DNA from: Amorphoplanes digitatis
GTDB lineage: Bacteria > Actinomycetota > Actinomycetes > Mycobacteriales > Micromonosporaceae
Length of the DNA: 64,000 nt
NCBI RefSeq assembly: GCF_014205335.1
Contig: NZ_JACHNH010000001.1
Coordinates: forward strand, 6,566,501 to 6,630,500
Direction: 5' to 3'
The position numbers and the translations under genes are program-made. A model generated the notes under the pieces. It did not search any database and was not told the origin of the DNA. It worked only from the letters and a program-made list of their open reading frames with translations. This document shows positions 32,097-40,319 of the stretch, in pieces (position 1 is the stretch's first letter; each line of letters opens with the position of its first letter).

Positions 32097-32675
32097 GTGG
32101 AAGCAACCTTCTTCTTCGATCCGGCCTGCCCGTTCACCTGGCGCACCTCGCGGTGGCTGGTCGCCGTCGCGCCCGAACGCGACGTGACGCTACGCTGGCG
32201 CGCCTTCAGCCTGACGATCCTCAACGGCGACAACGTCCCCGACCAGTACCGGCCGATGATGGCGGCGTCCAGCCGGGCGCTGCGGCTGGTGGAGGCGCTA
32301 CGGGCCGACAGCCGCGAGGAGACGATCGGCACCTTCTACACCGAACTCGGCACCCGCACGCACGACGCCGGCACGCCGATCTCGGACGACATCGTCGCGG
32401 CCGCGGCCGAGGCGGCCGGCATCGAGAACCCGAAGGCCATCCTCGACGATCCCGCGTGGGACGAGGCGGTCCGCGAGTCGCACGAGCTGGGCTTCGGCTC
32501 GGCGGGCCCGGACATCGGCTCACCGGTCCTGATGATCTCCGGCGCCGCCCGCGGCGTGCACGGCCCGATCCTCGACGAGGTACCCGGCCGCGAGGAGTCC
32601 CTGGCCATCTGGGACGCGGTCGTCCCGCTGGCCCGCAGCGGCAGGTTCTTCGAACTCAAGCGCGGCCGCTCATAG
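32097..32675 (+). CDS. DsbA-family thioredoxin-fold protein
   Basis: Cytosolic protein of 192 residues with a DsbA-like fold. The active site reads DPACPFTW, so only the first Cys (C11) of the usual CxxC is present, followed by Pro-Phe-Thr. This CPxx layout matches mycothiol-dependent nitroreductase/oxidoreductase proteins of actinobacteria (Rv2466c-like, where CPxx(W) motifs occur). The cis-Pro loop is probably DIGSPVLMISG. There is no signal peptide. GTG 32097 is the start. Its stop codon abuts the stop of the convergent P-loop kinase gene. Reduction of a xenobiotic or an oxidised protein thiol is the likely task. Confidence 0.78.
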   Translation: MEATFFFDPACPFTWRTSRWLVAVAPERDVTLRWRAFSLTILNGDNVPDQYRPMMAASSRALRLVEALRADSREETIGTFYTELGTRTHDAGTPISDDIVAAAAEAAGIENPKAILDDPAWDEAVRESHELGFGSAGPDIGSPVLMISGAARGVHGPILDEVPGREESLAIWDAVVPLARSGRFFELKRGRS

Positions 32676-33173
32676 TCTGTCGATCTGGGTGACGAACCTG
32701 TCTGCCCGCCGGCGGCTGGTCAGCCGCACGCACCGCAGGTGCCGGCCGTGCGCGGCGATCAGAGCCGTGACCCGGGGTCGCATGCCGCGCCGGTAACCGA
32801 TCACGTACTCGATGAAGGACCAGGTGATGCGGTCGTAGACGCCGTCGGCGTGCTGACCGCCGCGGTAGCGCAGGCGGCGCTGGGCGATGCCCAACAGGCA
32901 GGTCCGGGCCGGGAGATCGAGGAAGACGACGGTGTCGGCGCGCTCGAGCCGGATCGGCAGCGTGGCGGCGTAGTTGCCCTCGATGATCCACCGGTCCGCG
33001 GCGACGAGATCGCGTTGGATGCCGGCGAACTCGTCCATCGGGATGGGGTTCCAGCCCTCGTCGTAGTACCGCGCGTCGAGGTTGGTGACGTCCAGCCCGA
33101 GCTTGGCGCCGAGCCGGCGGGCGAGCACGGTCTTGCCGGAGCCGCCGCAGCCGATGACGACGATCCTGTCCAT
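32670..33173 (-). CDS. P-loop kinase, adenylate-kinase-like (FlaR type)
   Basis: Nucleotide-binding protein of 167 residues. The Walker A motif GCGGSGKT is at 8-15, followed by the NLDARYYDEGWNPIP segment, a lid helix IIEGNYAATLPIRLERADTVVFLDLP and arginine-rich ends (QRRLRYRGG, RGMRPRV). These are features of the family often annotated as DNA topology modulation protein FlaR or as AAA-type nucleoside kinases. The true substrate is not known. The start ATG at 33173 follows a gap of 33 bases after the SRPBCC gene, with which it may be co-transcribed. Confidence 0.8.
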   Translation of the reverse strand: MDRIVVIGCGGSGKTVLARRLGAKLGLDVTNLDARYYDEGWNPIPMDEFAGIQRDLVAADRWIIEGNYAATLPIRLERADTVVFLDLPARTCLLGIAQRRLRYRGGQHADGVYDRITWSFIEYVIGYRRGMRPRVTALIAAHGRHLRCVRLTSRRRADRFVTQIDRL

Positions 33174-33206
33174 AGGCCGCGACGGTAGCGGGCCGGGGAT
33201 CAGAAC

Positions 33207-33662
33207 TTACGCACCTTCCGCCCATGGCGGGGTGGTGGGTCCTTCGCCGGTGGTGATGAGCCGCTTCAGGCTTCCGTTGACGAAGAAGCCCCACGCGCTG
33301 GAGCACTGGTCGAAGCATTCGACGCCCGGCACCAGCCCGACGTGCTCGAAGGTGACGACGGTCCGCCCGTCCCGGCGATCGATGCGGAAGTCGATCTCGG
33401 TGCCGACCCACTCGGCGGGGTCCTCGGTGAAGGAGAGCTTCGCGTCCAGGACGCGCCAGACCACCGCACGGCCCGGGACGAGCTTCGTGACCCCCTGCCG
33501 GGACACGTGCAGATCCCCGTACCGGTAGACGAACTCGTCACCGACCTCGCCGGCACTGCCGTCGATGTCACCGGTCCACCACCGCGACACGTCGACGATG
33601 GCCCGAAACACCTCGTCGGGACTCTGCTCCACCGAGAACGACGTACTGAAGCTGCTGTTCAT
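33207..33662 (-). CDS. SRPBCC (AHSA1-like) domain protein
   Basis: Protein of 151 residues with the START/AHSA1 fold: SFSVEQSPDEVFRAIVDVSRWWTG at the N-terminus, the strand series through RVLDAKLSFTEDP and WVGTEIDFRIDRRDGRTVVTFEHVGLVPG, and the final helix CFDQCSSAWGFFVNGSLKRLI. These proteins bind hydrophobic ligands in a cavity. ATG 33662 is chosen because GGAGAGG lies four bases upstream; ATG 33677 is also in frame. Two identical-type palindromes directly upstream suggest control by a dimeric repressor, often ArsR type for this family, but no such gene is adjacent. Confidence 0.85.
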   Translation of the reverse strand: MNSSFSTSFSVEQSPDEVFRAIVDVSRWWTGDIDGSAGEVGDEFVYRYGDLHVSRQGVTKLVPGRAVVWRVLDAKLSFTEDPAEWVGTEIDFRIDRRDGRTVVTFEHVGLVPGVECFDQCSSAWGFFVNGSLKRLITTGEGPTTPPWAEGA

Positions 33663-33679
33663 GGGCCTCTCCGTCATTA

Positions 33680-33739
33680 GCAACCATTGGTTGCGTGAAA
33701 CGGTAGCCCCGGAGGGGCAAATACGCAACCATCGGTTGC
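33680..33739. promoter_or_regulatory. Twin palindromic operators before the SRPBCC gene
   Basis: GCAACCATTGGTTGC (33680-33694) and GCAACCATCGGTTGC (33725-33739) are nearly identical 15-base palindromes 45 bases apart centre to centre, about four helical turns. They lie between the SRPBCC gene (leftward) and the phosphotransferase gene (rightward), so one repressor could control both. The first palindrome sits next to the SRPBCC start and would block its promoter or early transcription. Confidence 0.8.
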
Positions 33740-33819
33740 CTATCGCTGCGGCGGGTTCCTTCGTTCCCGGGACTCAACTCGGTGGACACGGGGTGATGGC
33801 TGTAGCAGGGTTCTGCTTC

Positions 33820-34743
33820 GTGTCGGGGGTCGAGGTCACCAAGCTGCACGACGATGAGGTGGACATCGACGCGTCGCTGGTGGCGCGTCTGCTGGCCGGG
33901 CAGTTTCCGGAGTGGGCCGGGCGGCCGGTTCGGCTGGTCGCGGCGTCGGGCACGGACAACGTGACGTTTCGCGTCGGTGCGGATCTCGCCGTGCGGTTGC
34001 CGCGTACCGGACGGACGCAGGGTCAGGTGGAGAAGGATCTGGCGTGGTTGCCCTACCTCGCCCCGAAGCTGCCCTTGGCCGTCCCGGAACCGCTGGCGGT
34101 CGGTTCGCCGAATGAGGAGTTCCCCTTCAGCTGGGGTGTCTACCGGTGGCTGGACGGCGCGACGTTCCGCCGGGATCGGCTCGCCGACCCGGCGGCCGCG
34201 GCCCGCGAGCTCGCCGGGTTCGTCAACTGCCTGCGGGAGATCCCCGCGAGCGGGGCGCCGCGGCCGCCGGACGACCCGTTCAGTCGGGGCACGCCGCTCG
34301 CGCCGCGCGACGGGCTGTTCCGGGCGGCGGTCGAGGAGCTGCGGGGCGAGTTCGACGCCGAGCTGGTACTCGCGGCGTGGGAGGCGTCGCTCGCGGCAGG
34401 CGCGTGGGACGGGCCGCCCCGGTGGATTCACGGTGATCTCATGTCCGGCAACGTGCTGGTGGCCGACGGCCGGCTCGCGGCCGTCATCGACTTCGGCACC
34501 GCGTGTGCCGCCGACCCCGCCGGCGACCTGCTGGCCGCCTGGTACCTGTTCAGCGGCGACTCACGGCGCGCCTTCCGCGACGCGCTGGAGATCGACGAGC
34601 ACGCCTGGGCGCGCGCCCGCGGCTGGACCCTGTCCCTCACGATGATCGCGCTGCCGTACTACCGCGTCCGCAATCCCGACGCGGTGCGCAACGCCGCGCC
34701 CCTGGTCGCCGAGCTGCTGGCCGATTTCGCCGCGGAACAATAA
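33820..34743 (+). CDS. Aminoglycoside phosphotransferase family protein
   Basis: Kinase-like protein of about 307 residues of the APH family. Seen are KLHDDEVDIDASLVARLLAGQFPEW at the N-terminus, SGTDNVTFRVGADLAVRLPR (nucleotide-binding strands), the catalytic loop WIHGDLMSGNVLV (Asp of HGD, Asn) and VIDFGTACAADPAGDLLAAW (metal-binding Asp). Substrate range in this family includes antibiotics, sugars and other small alcohols, so resistance cannot be claimed. The start is uncertain: GTG 33820 gives the usual family N-terminus, ATG 33796 is an in-frame alternative, and the frame stays open back to 33565. Confidence 0.82.
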   Translation: MSGVEVTKLHDDEVDIDASLVARLLAGQFPEWAGRPVRLVAASGTDNVTFRVGADLAVRLPRTGRTQGQVEKDLAWLPYLAPKLPLAVPEPLAVGSPNEEFPFSWGVYRWLDGATFRRDRLADPAAAARELAGFVNCLREIPASGAPRPPDDPFSRGTPLAPRDGLFRAAVEELRGEFDAELVLAAWEASLAAGAWDGPPRWIHGDLMSGNVLVADGRLAAVIDFGTACAADPAGDLLAAWYLFSGDSRRAFRDALEIDEHAWARARGWTLSLTMIALPYYRVRNPDAVRNAAPLVAELLADFAAEQ

Positions 34744-34804
34744 CCCCGCGCACCTGACCGAAAGGCCAGGTCACAGCGTTCCGGCAGGCCAATAACATGA
34801 TCAG

Positions 34805-35386
34805 GTGACGGCGCATAGACCGCTTGGTCCAGGGGACGTGGCCGCCCCGGCTCCGGATGCGGTGCTGTTCCGGAGTTCGACGCTGCGGTCACTGCTCATC
34901 CTCGTGGCCACGACGGTCGCCGCCTGGGTGCTCGCGAAGGTACTGATATCGGCGCTGGTCGGGCACGGCGTGGGCTGGGGCGACCTCGGCTCCAGCCTGC
35001 TGTTCCCGATGGTTGTCCCGCTGACCGTTTTCGGTGGCACGGCGTGGCAGCAACGTGGTCGGCCCACGTGGATCCGGGTCTCCGGCCTCGGCATCGAGCT
35101 GGCGCAGCGCGGCGACCCGGTGTTCGTACCGTGGTCCCAGATCGCGGAGGCCCGGGTACGCCGCCGGTGGGTCTTCGCGGTCCTCGAGATCACCCCGGCG
35201 GATCTGTACGCGGTCAGAAGCGCCCTGCCGAGCCGCGACCTGCCGGGGATCCTGTACCGCCGCGGTGTCGCGATGTTCCGCGTCGAGGTCGGCACGATCC
35301 GGCCGGGCCTGTCCGAGCTCCGCGTCACCCTGGCCCGGCATCACCCCGCGGCGCTCGGCCCGCAGGTCGTGAGCCGGCCGGGCTGA
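34805..35386 (+). CDS. Hypothetical membrane protein with PH-like domain
   Basis: Protein of 193 residues starting with GTG. Two membrane helices (about 30-50 and 62-82) are followed by a soluble C-terminal domain with WIRVSGLGIELAQRGDPVFVPWSQIAEARVRRR, a pattern seen in bacterial PH-like membrane proteins. No catalytic motif is visible. The final 62 bases overlap, tail to tail, the next gene on the opposite strand. Function unknown. Confidence 0.65.
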   Translation: MTAHRPLGPGDVAAPAPDAVLFRSSTLRSLLILVATTVAAWVLAKVLISALVGHGVGWGDLGSSLLFPMVVPLTVFGGTAWQQRGRPTWIRVSGLGIELAQRGDPVFVPWSQIAEARVRRRWVFAVLEITPADLYAVRSALPSRDLPGILYRRGVAMFRVEVGTIRPGLSELRVTLARHHPAALGPQVVSRPG

Positions 35387-35708
35387 CCGGCCCCCGATCG
35401 CGCGCGGCGGCGACCGAGGCGAGCACGCCCGCGACGACGATGGGCAGGCCGATCGACAGCAGGCCGAGCAGCCCGAACAGCAGCAGCAGGACGGCGGACG
35501 CGGCCAGGGCAACCCGGCGGCGCGGCGCCGCGCGCCTGACTCCGTACAGGGAAAGCAGTGCTGCCGTGGTCAGGCCGACCACGAACCATGCCGCCGGCTG
35601 CCCGCCCTGCCGGCCGATGAGCACCAGATAGAGCACCACCATGACCGCGGTGATCGCGGCGGCCGCGGCCGCCGTCGGATCCCAGCCGCTCCACCGTATC
35701 GACGCCAT
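35325..35708 (-). CDS. Small hypothetical membrane protein
   Basis: Protein of 127 residues with three hydrophobic segments (about 14-32, 40-55, 66-100) and a charged, Pro/Gly-rich C-terminal tail. It reads MASIRWSGWDPTAAAAAAITA at the start. The tail is encoded in the region shared with the oppositely oriented gene before it, so the true end may be short of function. No family recognised. Confidence 0.55.
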   Translation of the reverse strand: MASIRWSGWDPTAAAAAAITAVMVVLYLVLIGRQGGQPAAWFVVGLTTAALLSLYGVRRAAPRRRVALAASAVLLLLFGLLGLLSIGLPIVVAGVLASVAAARDRGPVSPAGSRPAGRAPRGDAGPG

Positions 35709-35783
35709 GCGTTGATGCTTTCAGATCCGCGGCGACCGGCCGAGCCCCCGGCGGTCCGTGCGGACCGCCGGGGGCCTGCGCCG

Positions 35784-36755
35784 CTACTTCGGGAGGACGA
35801 ACCGGTTGCGCCGGCGACGGGCCACGAATACGACCGCCGCGCCGACCAGGATCGCGGCCGCGCCGGCCAGGATCGCCGGGCCGGCGCCGACGCCGGTGAC
35901 GGGCAGTGCGGACTCGCCGCCGCCGGTTCCACCGGGTGCCGCCGGGCTGCTGGAGGACGCCGCCGGGATGGGGTCCGCAGGGGCGGTGGTCTGGGTGCCG
36001 CCACCGCTGTTGCTGCCGGCGACCAGGGGCAGGGTGGCCTCGGACGTGCGGCCGCCCTTCACCTGGACGTGCCCCGCGTACTCGCTGCCCTTGAGCTTCC
36101 AGCCGGGTGCGGTCAGCCAGTAGTCGCCCGCCGGCAAGGTCGCGGAGAAGTAGCCGCCCGCGCCCGTCGTGACCGTCGCGACGGTCTTGGTCCTGCCGTC
36201 GTCCTGAATGACGATCGTGGCGCCGACGAGCCCGGGCTGAGTGTCGTCGGACTGGCCGTTGATGTCCACATACACCTTGACGTGCAGCACGCCGGTGACA
36301 CCGGGCACCGCGATGTTGAAGCGCCCGGTGTTGTCGCCGGGGTTCGCCTCGCCCGCGTCATTGGTCGCGGCCCAGGAGCCGCTCGCGCGGCCGGCCACGC
36401 TCGCGGACTGGTCGATCGTGCCGGCCCAGTCGATGCTGAAGCTCTGACCCGGTGCGAGGTCCTGGTGCGCGGACGGCGGGTCGGTCCTGCGGTCCAGGCC
36501 GTCCTCGTCTCCGCCCTCGATGCGGGCGTTCACGGCGGTCGCTCCGCCCACATTCTTGATGGTGAACGTCGTGGTGACGGCGTCACCCACGGCATAGGTC
36601 GCCTTCGCCGGGGTCACCGCGATCGTGACCTGGAGATCGGGCAGGTCAGCGGCGGCCGCCGGAGAAGGCCCGATCAGCGCGGCCGACACGATGCCGCCGA
36701 CGAGAATCGCGGTAGCCGACGTCATGTAGCGCCGGAGGTGCTGACCACTGTTCAC
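35784..36755 (-). CDS. LPXTG-anchored surface protein with SdrD-like repeat
   Basis: Secreted protein of 323 residues. It has a signal peptide (hydrophobic TSATAILVGGIVSAALIG, cleavage after AAAA), an N-terminal immunoglobulin-like domain with TYAVGDAVTTTFTIKNVG, a SdrD B-type/CNA-B-like domain (VKVYVDINGQSDDTQPG, GYFSATLPAGDYWLTAPG), a Ser/Thr/Pro/Gly linker, and the sortase signal LPVTG (284-288) followed by a membrane helix and RRRRNR. It is probably linked to the cell wall by a class E or related sortase, which is not in the window. GTG 36755 is chosen because AGGAG lies five bases upstream; GTG 36761 touches that site. Confidence 0.85.
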   Translation of the reverse strand: MNSGQHLRRYMTSATAILVGGIVSAALIGPSPAAAADLPDLQVTIAVTPAKATYAVGDAVTTTFTIKNVGGATAVNARIEGGDEDGLDRRTDPPSAHQDLAPGQSFSIDWAGTIDQSASVAGRASGSWAATNDAGEANPGDNTGRFNIAVPGVTGVLHVKVYVDINGQSDDTQPGLVGATIVIQDDGRTKTVATVTTGAGGYFSATLPAGDYWLTAPGWKLKGSEYAGHVQVKGGRTSEATLPLVAGSNSGGGTQTTAPADPIPAASSSSPAAPGGTGGGESALPVTGVGAGPAILAGAAAILVGAAVVFVARRRRNRFVLPK

Positions 36756-36984
36756 AGACACTCCTGAATGGATCTTCGGATCGCTGGGCGGCAGAGTACA
36801 GCTGTTTCGCTGACCGCGTTGCCCCGCTACCGGCCTCCCGGACCTGCGCGAGCGGCGCGGCCTGCCAAGGTGCGACGATCAGGTCGGCGGGAGATTTCAT
36901 CGGAGCCATGTCGATCCGCCGGCCGCTCGTTCGACGTGGGGGTGCGCGGGCCGAGAGGCGGTCCCTGCGGACGAGGAGAATGCG

Positions 36985-37350
36985 ATGCCGAAATATCTGC
37001 TGATCATGCGGGGCACCGACGAGTCGAACGCGGCCATGATGGCCGACATCGAGGAGATGATGGCCTCGACCCGCCAGTTCATCGACGACGCGCTCAAGGC
37101 CGGCGTGCTCCTCGCGGCGGAGGGGCTGGACGATCCGGCCAAGGGCGCCGTGGTCGACTTCGGCGGCACGGCCCCGGTGGTCACGGACGGGCCGTACGGC
37201 GAGACCAAGGAGCTGTTCGGCGGCTTCTTCATGGTCGACGTCGCCTCGCAGCAGGAGGCGGTCGAGTGGGCCAAGCGGGTACCGGCGGCACGCGGGTCCA
37301 AGATCGAGGTTCGGCGGGTGCCCGGCAGCGACGAGGTTCCGCAGGCCTGA
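36985..37350 (+). CDS. YCII/DGPF-domain protein
   Basis: Protein of 121 residues of the YCII-related superfamily. It shows MPKYLLIMRGTDE, the DGPF-type motif VVTDGPYGETKELFGGFFMVDV and AVEWAKRVPAARG near the end. GAGGAGA lies directly upstream of the ATG. DGPF proteins are the constant partners of ECF42-type sigma factors, and here the sigma gene starts on the last base of the stop codon (TGATG). How the DGPF protein influences the sigma factor is not settled in general. Confidence 0.9.
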   Translation: MPKYLLIMRGTDESNAAMMADIEEMMASTRQFIDDALKAGVLLAAEGLDDPAKGAVVDFGGTAPVVTDGPYGETKELFGGFFMVDVASQQEAVEWAKRVPAARGSKIEVRRVPGSDEVPQA

Positions 37351-38558
37351 TGGCCGACGTCGAGGCCGTCTGGCGGATCGAGTCGGCGCGGATCGTCGCC
37401 GCGCTGACCCGGTTCACCGGCGATTTCGGGCTGGCCGAGGACGCGGCGCAGGAGGCGGTGGCCGAGGCGCTGGTGTCGTGGCCGCGCGCCGCGCCGGCGA
37501 ACCCGGGCGGCTGGCTGATGGCCACGGCCCGGCGGCGGGCGATCGACGCGATCCGCCGCCGGGCCGCCCTGCGGGACCGGTACGCCCTGATCGCGGCCGA
37601 ACCGGCGGTCGACGACGACGTCGATCTCGACAGGATCGACGACGACGTGCTGGCGCTGATGTTCGTCAGCTGCCACCCGGTGCTCTCCCCCGAGGCCCGG
37701 GTGGCGCTGACCCTGCGCGTGGTCGGCGGGCTGTCCAGCGAGGAGATCGCCCGCGCGTTCCTCGTGCCCGTGCCGACCGTCCAGGCCCGCATCACCCGGG
37801 CCAAGAAGACGATCGCGGCGGCGGGCGTGCCTTTCGAGCTGCCGCCGGCCGCCGAGCGCCGGGAACGGCTGGGCGGCGTGCTCAGCGTCCTCTACGTGAT
37901 CTTCACCGAGGGGTCGACGGCCACGTCGGGTGACCGGCTGCTGCGCACCGACGTCGCGTACGAGGCGATCCGGCTGGCCCGCACGCTGGCCGCGCTGCAA
38001 CCGGACGAGCCGGAGGTGCACGGCCTGCTCGCGCTCTGCGAGCTGACCGCCGCGCGCTTCCCGGCCCGGACCGGGCCGGACGGCTCGCCGGTCCTGCTGG
38101 AGGAGCAGGACCGGCGGCTCTGGGACATCTCGGCGATCCGCCGAGGGCTCGCCGCGCTGGCCAGGGCGTCGGTCCGCGGCCTCGGCCCGTACGGCCTACA
38201 GGCCGCGATCGCCGCCACCCACGCGGAGGCGGCCTCGGTCGAGGCGACCGACTGGGACCGGATCGTGGTGCTCTACGAGGCCCTCGGCCGGGTCGCGCCC
38301 TCCCCGGTGGTCGAGCTCAACCGGGCCGTCGCCGTGGCCATGGTCTCGGGCCCGGCGCAGGGCCTGGCCATCGTCGACGAGCTGATCGCCGCGGACCGGC
38401 TGCCCGGTTCGCATCTGGTCCCGACCGTACGCGGTGAGCTGCTGGCCCGGCTCGGCCGGCGCCCGGAGGCCCGCGCCGAGCTGGAGCTGGCCGCCCGGCT
38501 CTGCGCCAACCAGCGCGAACGCTCGGTGCTGCTGCGCAAGGCGGCCGCGCTGAGCTGA
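37350..38558 (+). CDS. ECF42-type RNA polymerase sigma factor
   Basis: Sigma factor of 402 residues. Region 2 (about 8-75) includes FGLAEDAAQEAVAEALVSWP and NPGGWLMATARRRAIDAIRRR; region 4 (about 105-160) includes LSSEEIARAFLVPVPTVQARITRAKK. The long C-terminal part of about 230 residues is helical and TPR-like (LYVIFTEGSTATSG, PEVHGLLALCELTAARFPAR, VVELNRAVAVAMVSGP, LELAARLCANQRER), the hallmark of the ECF42 group. That extension replaces a membrane anti-sigma factor in controlling activity. Overlaps the YCII gene by one base. The regulon is probably stress-related but unknown. Confidence 0.92.
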   Translation: MADVEAVWRIESARIVAALTRFTGDFGLAEDAAQEAVAEALVSWPRAAPANPGGWLMATARRRAIDAIRRRAALRDRYALIAAEPAVDDDVDLDRIDDDVLALMFVSCHPVLSPEARVALTLRVVGGLSSEEIARAFLVPVPTVQARITRAKKTIAAAGVPFELPPAAERRERLGGVLSVLYVIFTEGSTATSGDRLLRTDVAYEAIRLARTLAALQPDEPEVHGLLALCELTAARFPARTGPDGSPVLLEEQDRRLWDISAIRRGLAALARASVRGLGPYGLQAAIAATHAEAASVEATDWDRIVVLYEALGRVAPSPVVELNRAVAVAMVSGPAQGLAIVDELIAADRLPGSHLVPTVRGELLARLGRRPEARAELELAARLCANQRERSVLLRKAAALS

Positions 38559-38678
38559 CCTCCGGCGCCGTCGATGCCACCCAGCCACACCTCGCCGGCA
38601 ACGGCCTCGCACCCGCGTACCGATGACATAGGGGATCCGCGGGCTTTCCGATGGGCCGGGCTGAACGTTGGAGGGCGA

Positions 38679-40319
38679 GTGCCGACGAGCCGGCTCATGC
38701 GCACGAACCTGGTCGTCTCGGTGATCGCGCTCGCCGGGTTCCTGGTCATCCCGGACGACAGCACATTGCAGCTGGTGTGGCAGCTGGCCACCGGCTGGTA
38801 CGCCGCCGGCATGATCATCGGCGTGGTCCTGCTCCGCCGGGTACCGATGGCGGCGACCTGGTGGCTGGTGGCCCTCGGAGTGGCGGGCAACGCCGGCGGC
38901 ATCCTCGTCGAGTTCGTGCTCACGTACATCGACGGCGTACCCGACTTCCCGTCGTGGGCCGACGCCGCGTACCTCTCGATCTATCCGGCGGTCGCGGTCG
39001 GGCTGCTGCGGCTTATCCGCCGCCGCACCGCCAAACGGGACTGGACGAACATCGTCGACGCCACCGCGCTGACCACGGGCCTGGGCCTGCTGGCGTGGAT
39101 CTTCATGGTGAAGCCGGCCGCCTCGGACCCGGAGATCGGGCTGTTCGGTCACATCGCGAGCGTCGCCTACCCGGTCGGGGACGTGGTGCTGCTGGCCATC
39201 ACCGTCCGGCTGCTGCTGGCCGGTGGCGCCCGGAACCGCTCGTTCCGGCTGATCTGCGCCGCGCTGCTGACGTTCCTCGCCGGCGACGTCGCCTGGGCCG
39301 TGGTCAACCAGATGGTCTGGGCACCGGGGCCTTTCGCCCACAAGCTGCTGGGTGACGTGTTCCTCACCGGATACCTGCTGTTCGCGGCCGCTGCGGTCCA
39401 CCCCGCCGCGCATACCCTGGCTCGCGATGTCACCCCGCGCCGGCCCCGGCCCAGCCGGACGCTGCTGCTGCTCCTGACGCTCGCGTCCCTCATCGGCCCC
39501 GCGCTGCTGATCATGCAGGCGCTCCGGCACCAGGTGACCGACGGGCTGGCCATCGGGCTCGGCTGCGCCGTGCTGTTCCTGCTCGTCGTCGCCCGGATGG
39601 CGCTGCTGACGACCCAGCTCGACATCCAGTCCCAGCGGGTCCGCGAGCTGGCGGTGACCGACGAGCTGACCGGTCTGCCGAACCGGCGCGCCTGGAACTT
39701 CGAGCTGCCGCGGACGATGGAACGTGCCCGCCGCAACGGCGAGCCGCTCACGGTGGCGATCCTCGACATCGACCACTTCAAGCGGTTCAACGACGCCAAC
39801 GGCCACCCCGCCGGGGACCGCCTGCTCAAGGAGGCCTCCGCGGCCTGGTCGGGCACCGTACGCGCGGCCGACCACCTGGCGCGCTACGGCGGCGAGGAGT
39901 TCGTCCTGCTGATGCCGAACGCCACCGCCGACTACGCCCGCGACGTACTCACCCGGATGAAGCACGCCACGCCCATGCGCCAGACCTTCTCGGCGGGCGT
40001 GGCGACCTGGGACGGCGCCGAGACCTCCGACGAACTGACGGCGCGCGCGGACGCCGCCCTCTACCGGGCGAAGGACTCGGGCCGCGACGGTATCGCCGAG
40101 GCCGAGGCCCGGCCCGCACAGAACCCGCCGATCCGGCGGAGGCCGGCCGACCCACTCTGCAGCGGGGTCTGCGCCGGGATCGACGGCTGTTCCTGCGGCG
40201 GAGCCGGCGGGTACACCGTCCAGGTCGCCGGTCCGGTGACGACGGCACAACCGGCACGGGGCGGCAGGCACCGGATCCGGCGGCACGCCGTTCAGGTCTT
40301 CAGCGCGTTCAAGGACTGA
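38679..40319 (+). CDS. Membrane diguanylate cyclase with Cys-rich tail
   Basis: Protein of 546 residues. About nine to ten hydrophobic helices make up residues 1-330, a sensor-like membrane region. A short coiled segment leads to a GGDEF domain with VTDELTGLPNRRAWNF, DIDHFKRFND and the active-site loop GGEEF, so c-di-GMP synthesis is expected. The I-site RxxD is not obvious. The last 60 residues are unusual: CSGVCAGIDGCSCGG offers four clustered cysteines, then a basic end. GTG 38679 with GGAGGG upstream is preferred over the open frame from 38574. The 3' end overlaps the convergent PLP-enzyme gene by 28 bases. Confidence 0.85.
   Translation: MPTSRLMRTNLVVSVIALAGFLVIPDDSTLQLVWQLATGWYAAGMIIGVVLLRRVPMAATWWLVALGVAGNAGGILVEFVLTYIDGVPDFPSWADAAYLSIYPAVAVGLLRLIRRRTAKRDWTNIVDATALTTGLGLLAWIFMVKPAASDPEIGLFGHIASVAYPVGDVVLLAITVRLLLAGGARNRSFRLICAALLTFLAGDVAWAVVNQMVWAPGPFAHKLLGDVFLTGYLLFAAAAVHPAAHTLARDVTPRRPRPSRTLLLLLTLASLIGPALLIMQALRHQVTDGLAIGLGCAVLFLLVVARMALLTTQLDIQSQRVRELAVTDELTGLPNRRAWNFELPRTMERARRNGEPLTVAILDIDHFKRFNDANGHPAGDRLLKEASAAWSGTVRAADHLARYGGEEFVLLMPNATADYARDVLTRMKHATPMRQTFSAGVATWDGAETSDELTARADAALYRAKDSGRDGIAEAEARPAQNPPIRRRPADPLCSGVCAGIDGCSCGGAGGYTVQVAGPVTTAQPARGGRHRIRRHAVQVFSAFKD

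Noticed and set aside
33820..34743. Antibiotic resistance by aminoglycoside phosphorylation
   Set aside because: The fold is right, but the family acts on many substrates and nothing specific to aminoglycosides was seen.
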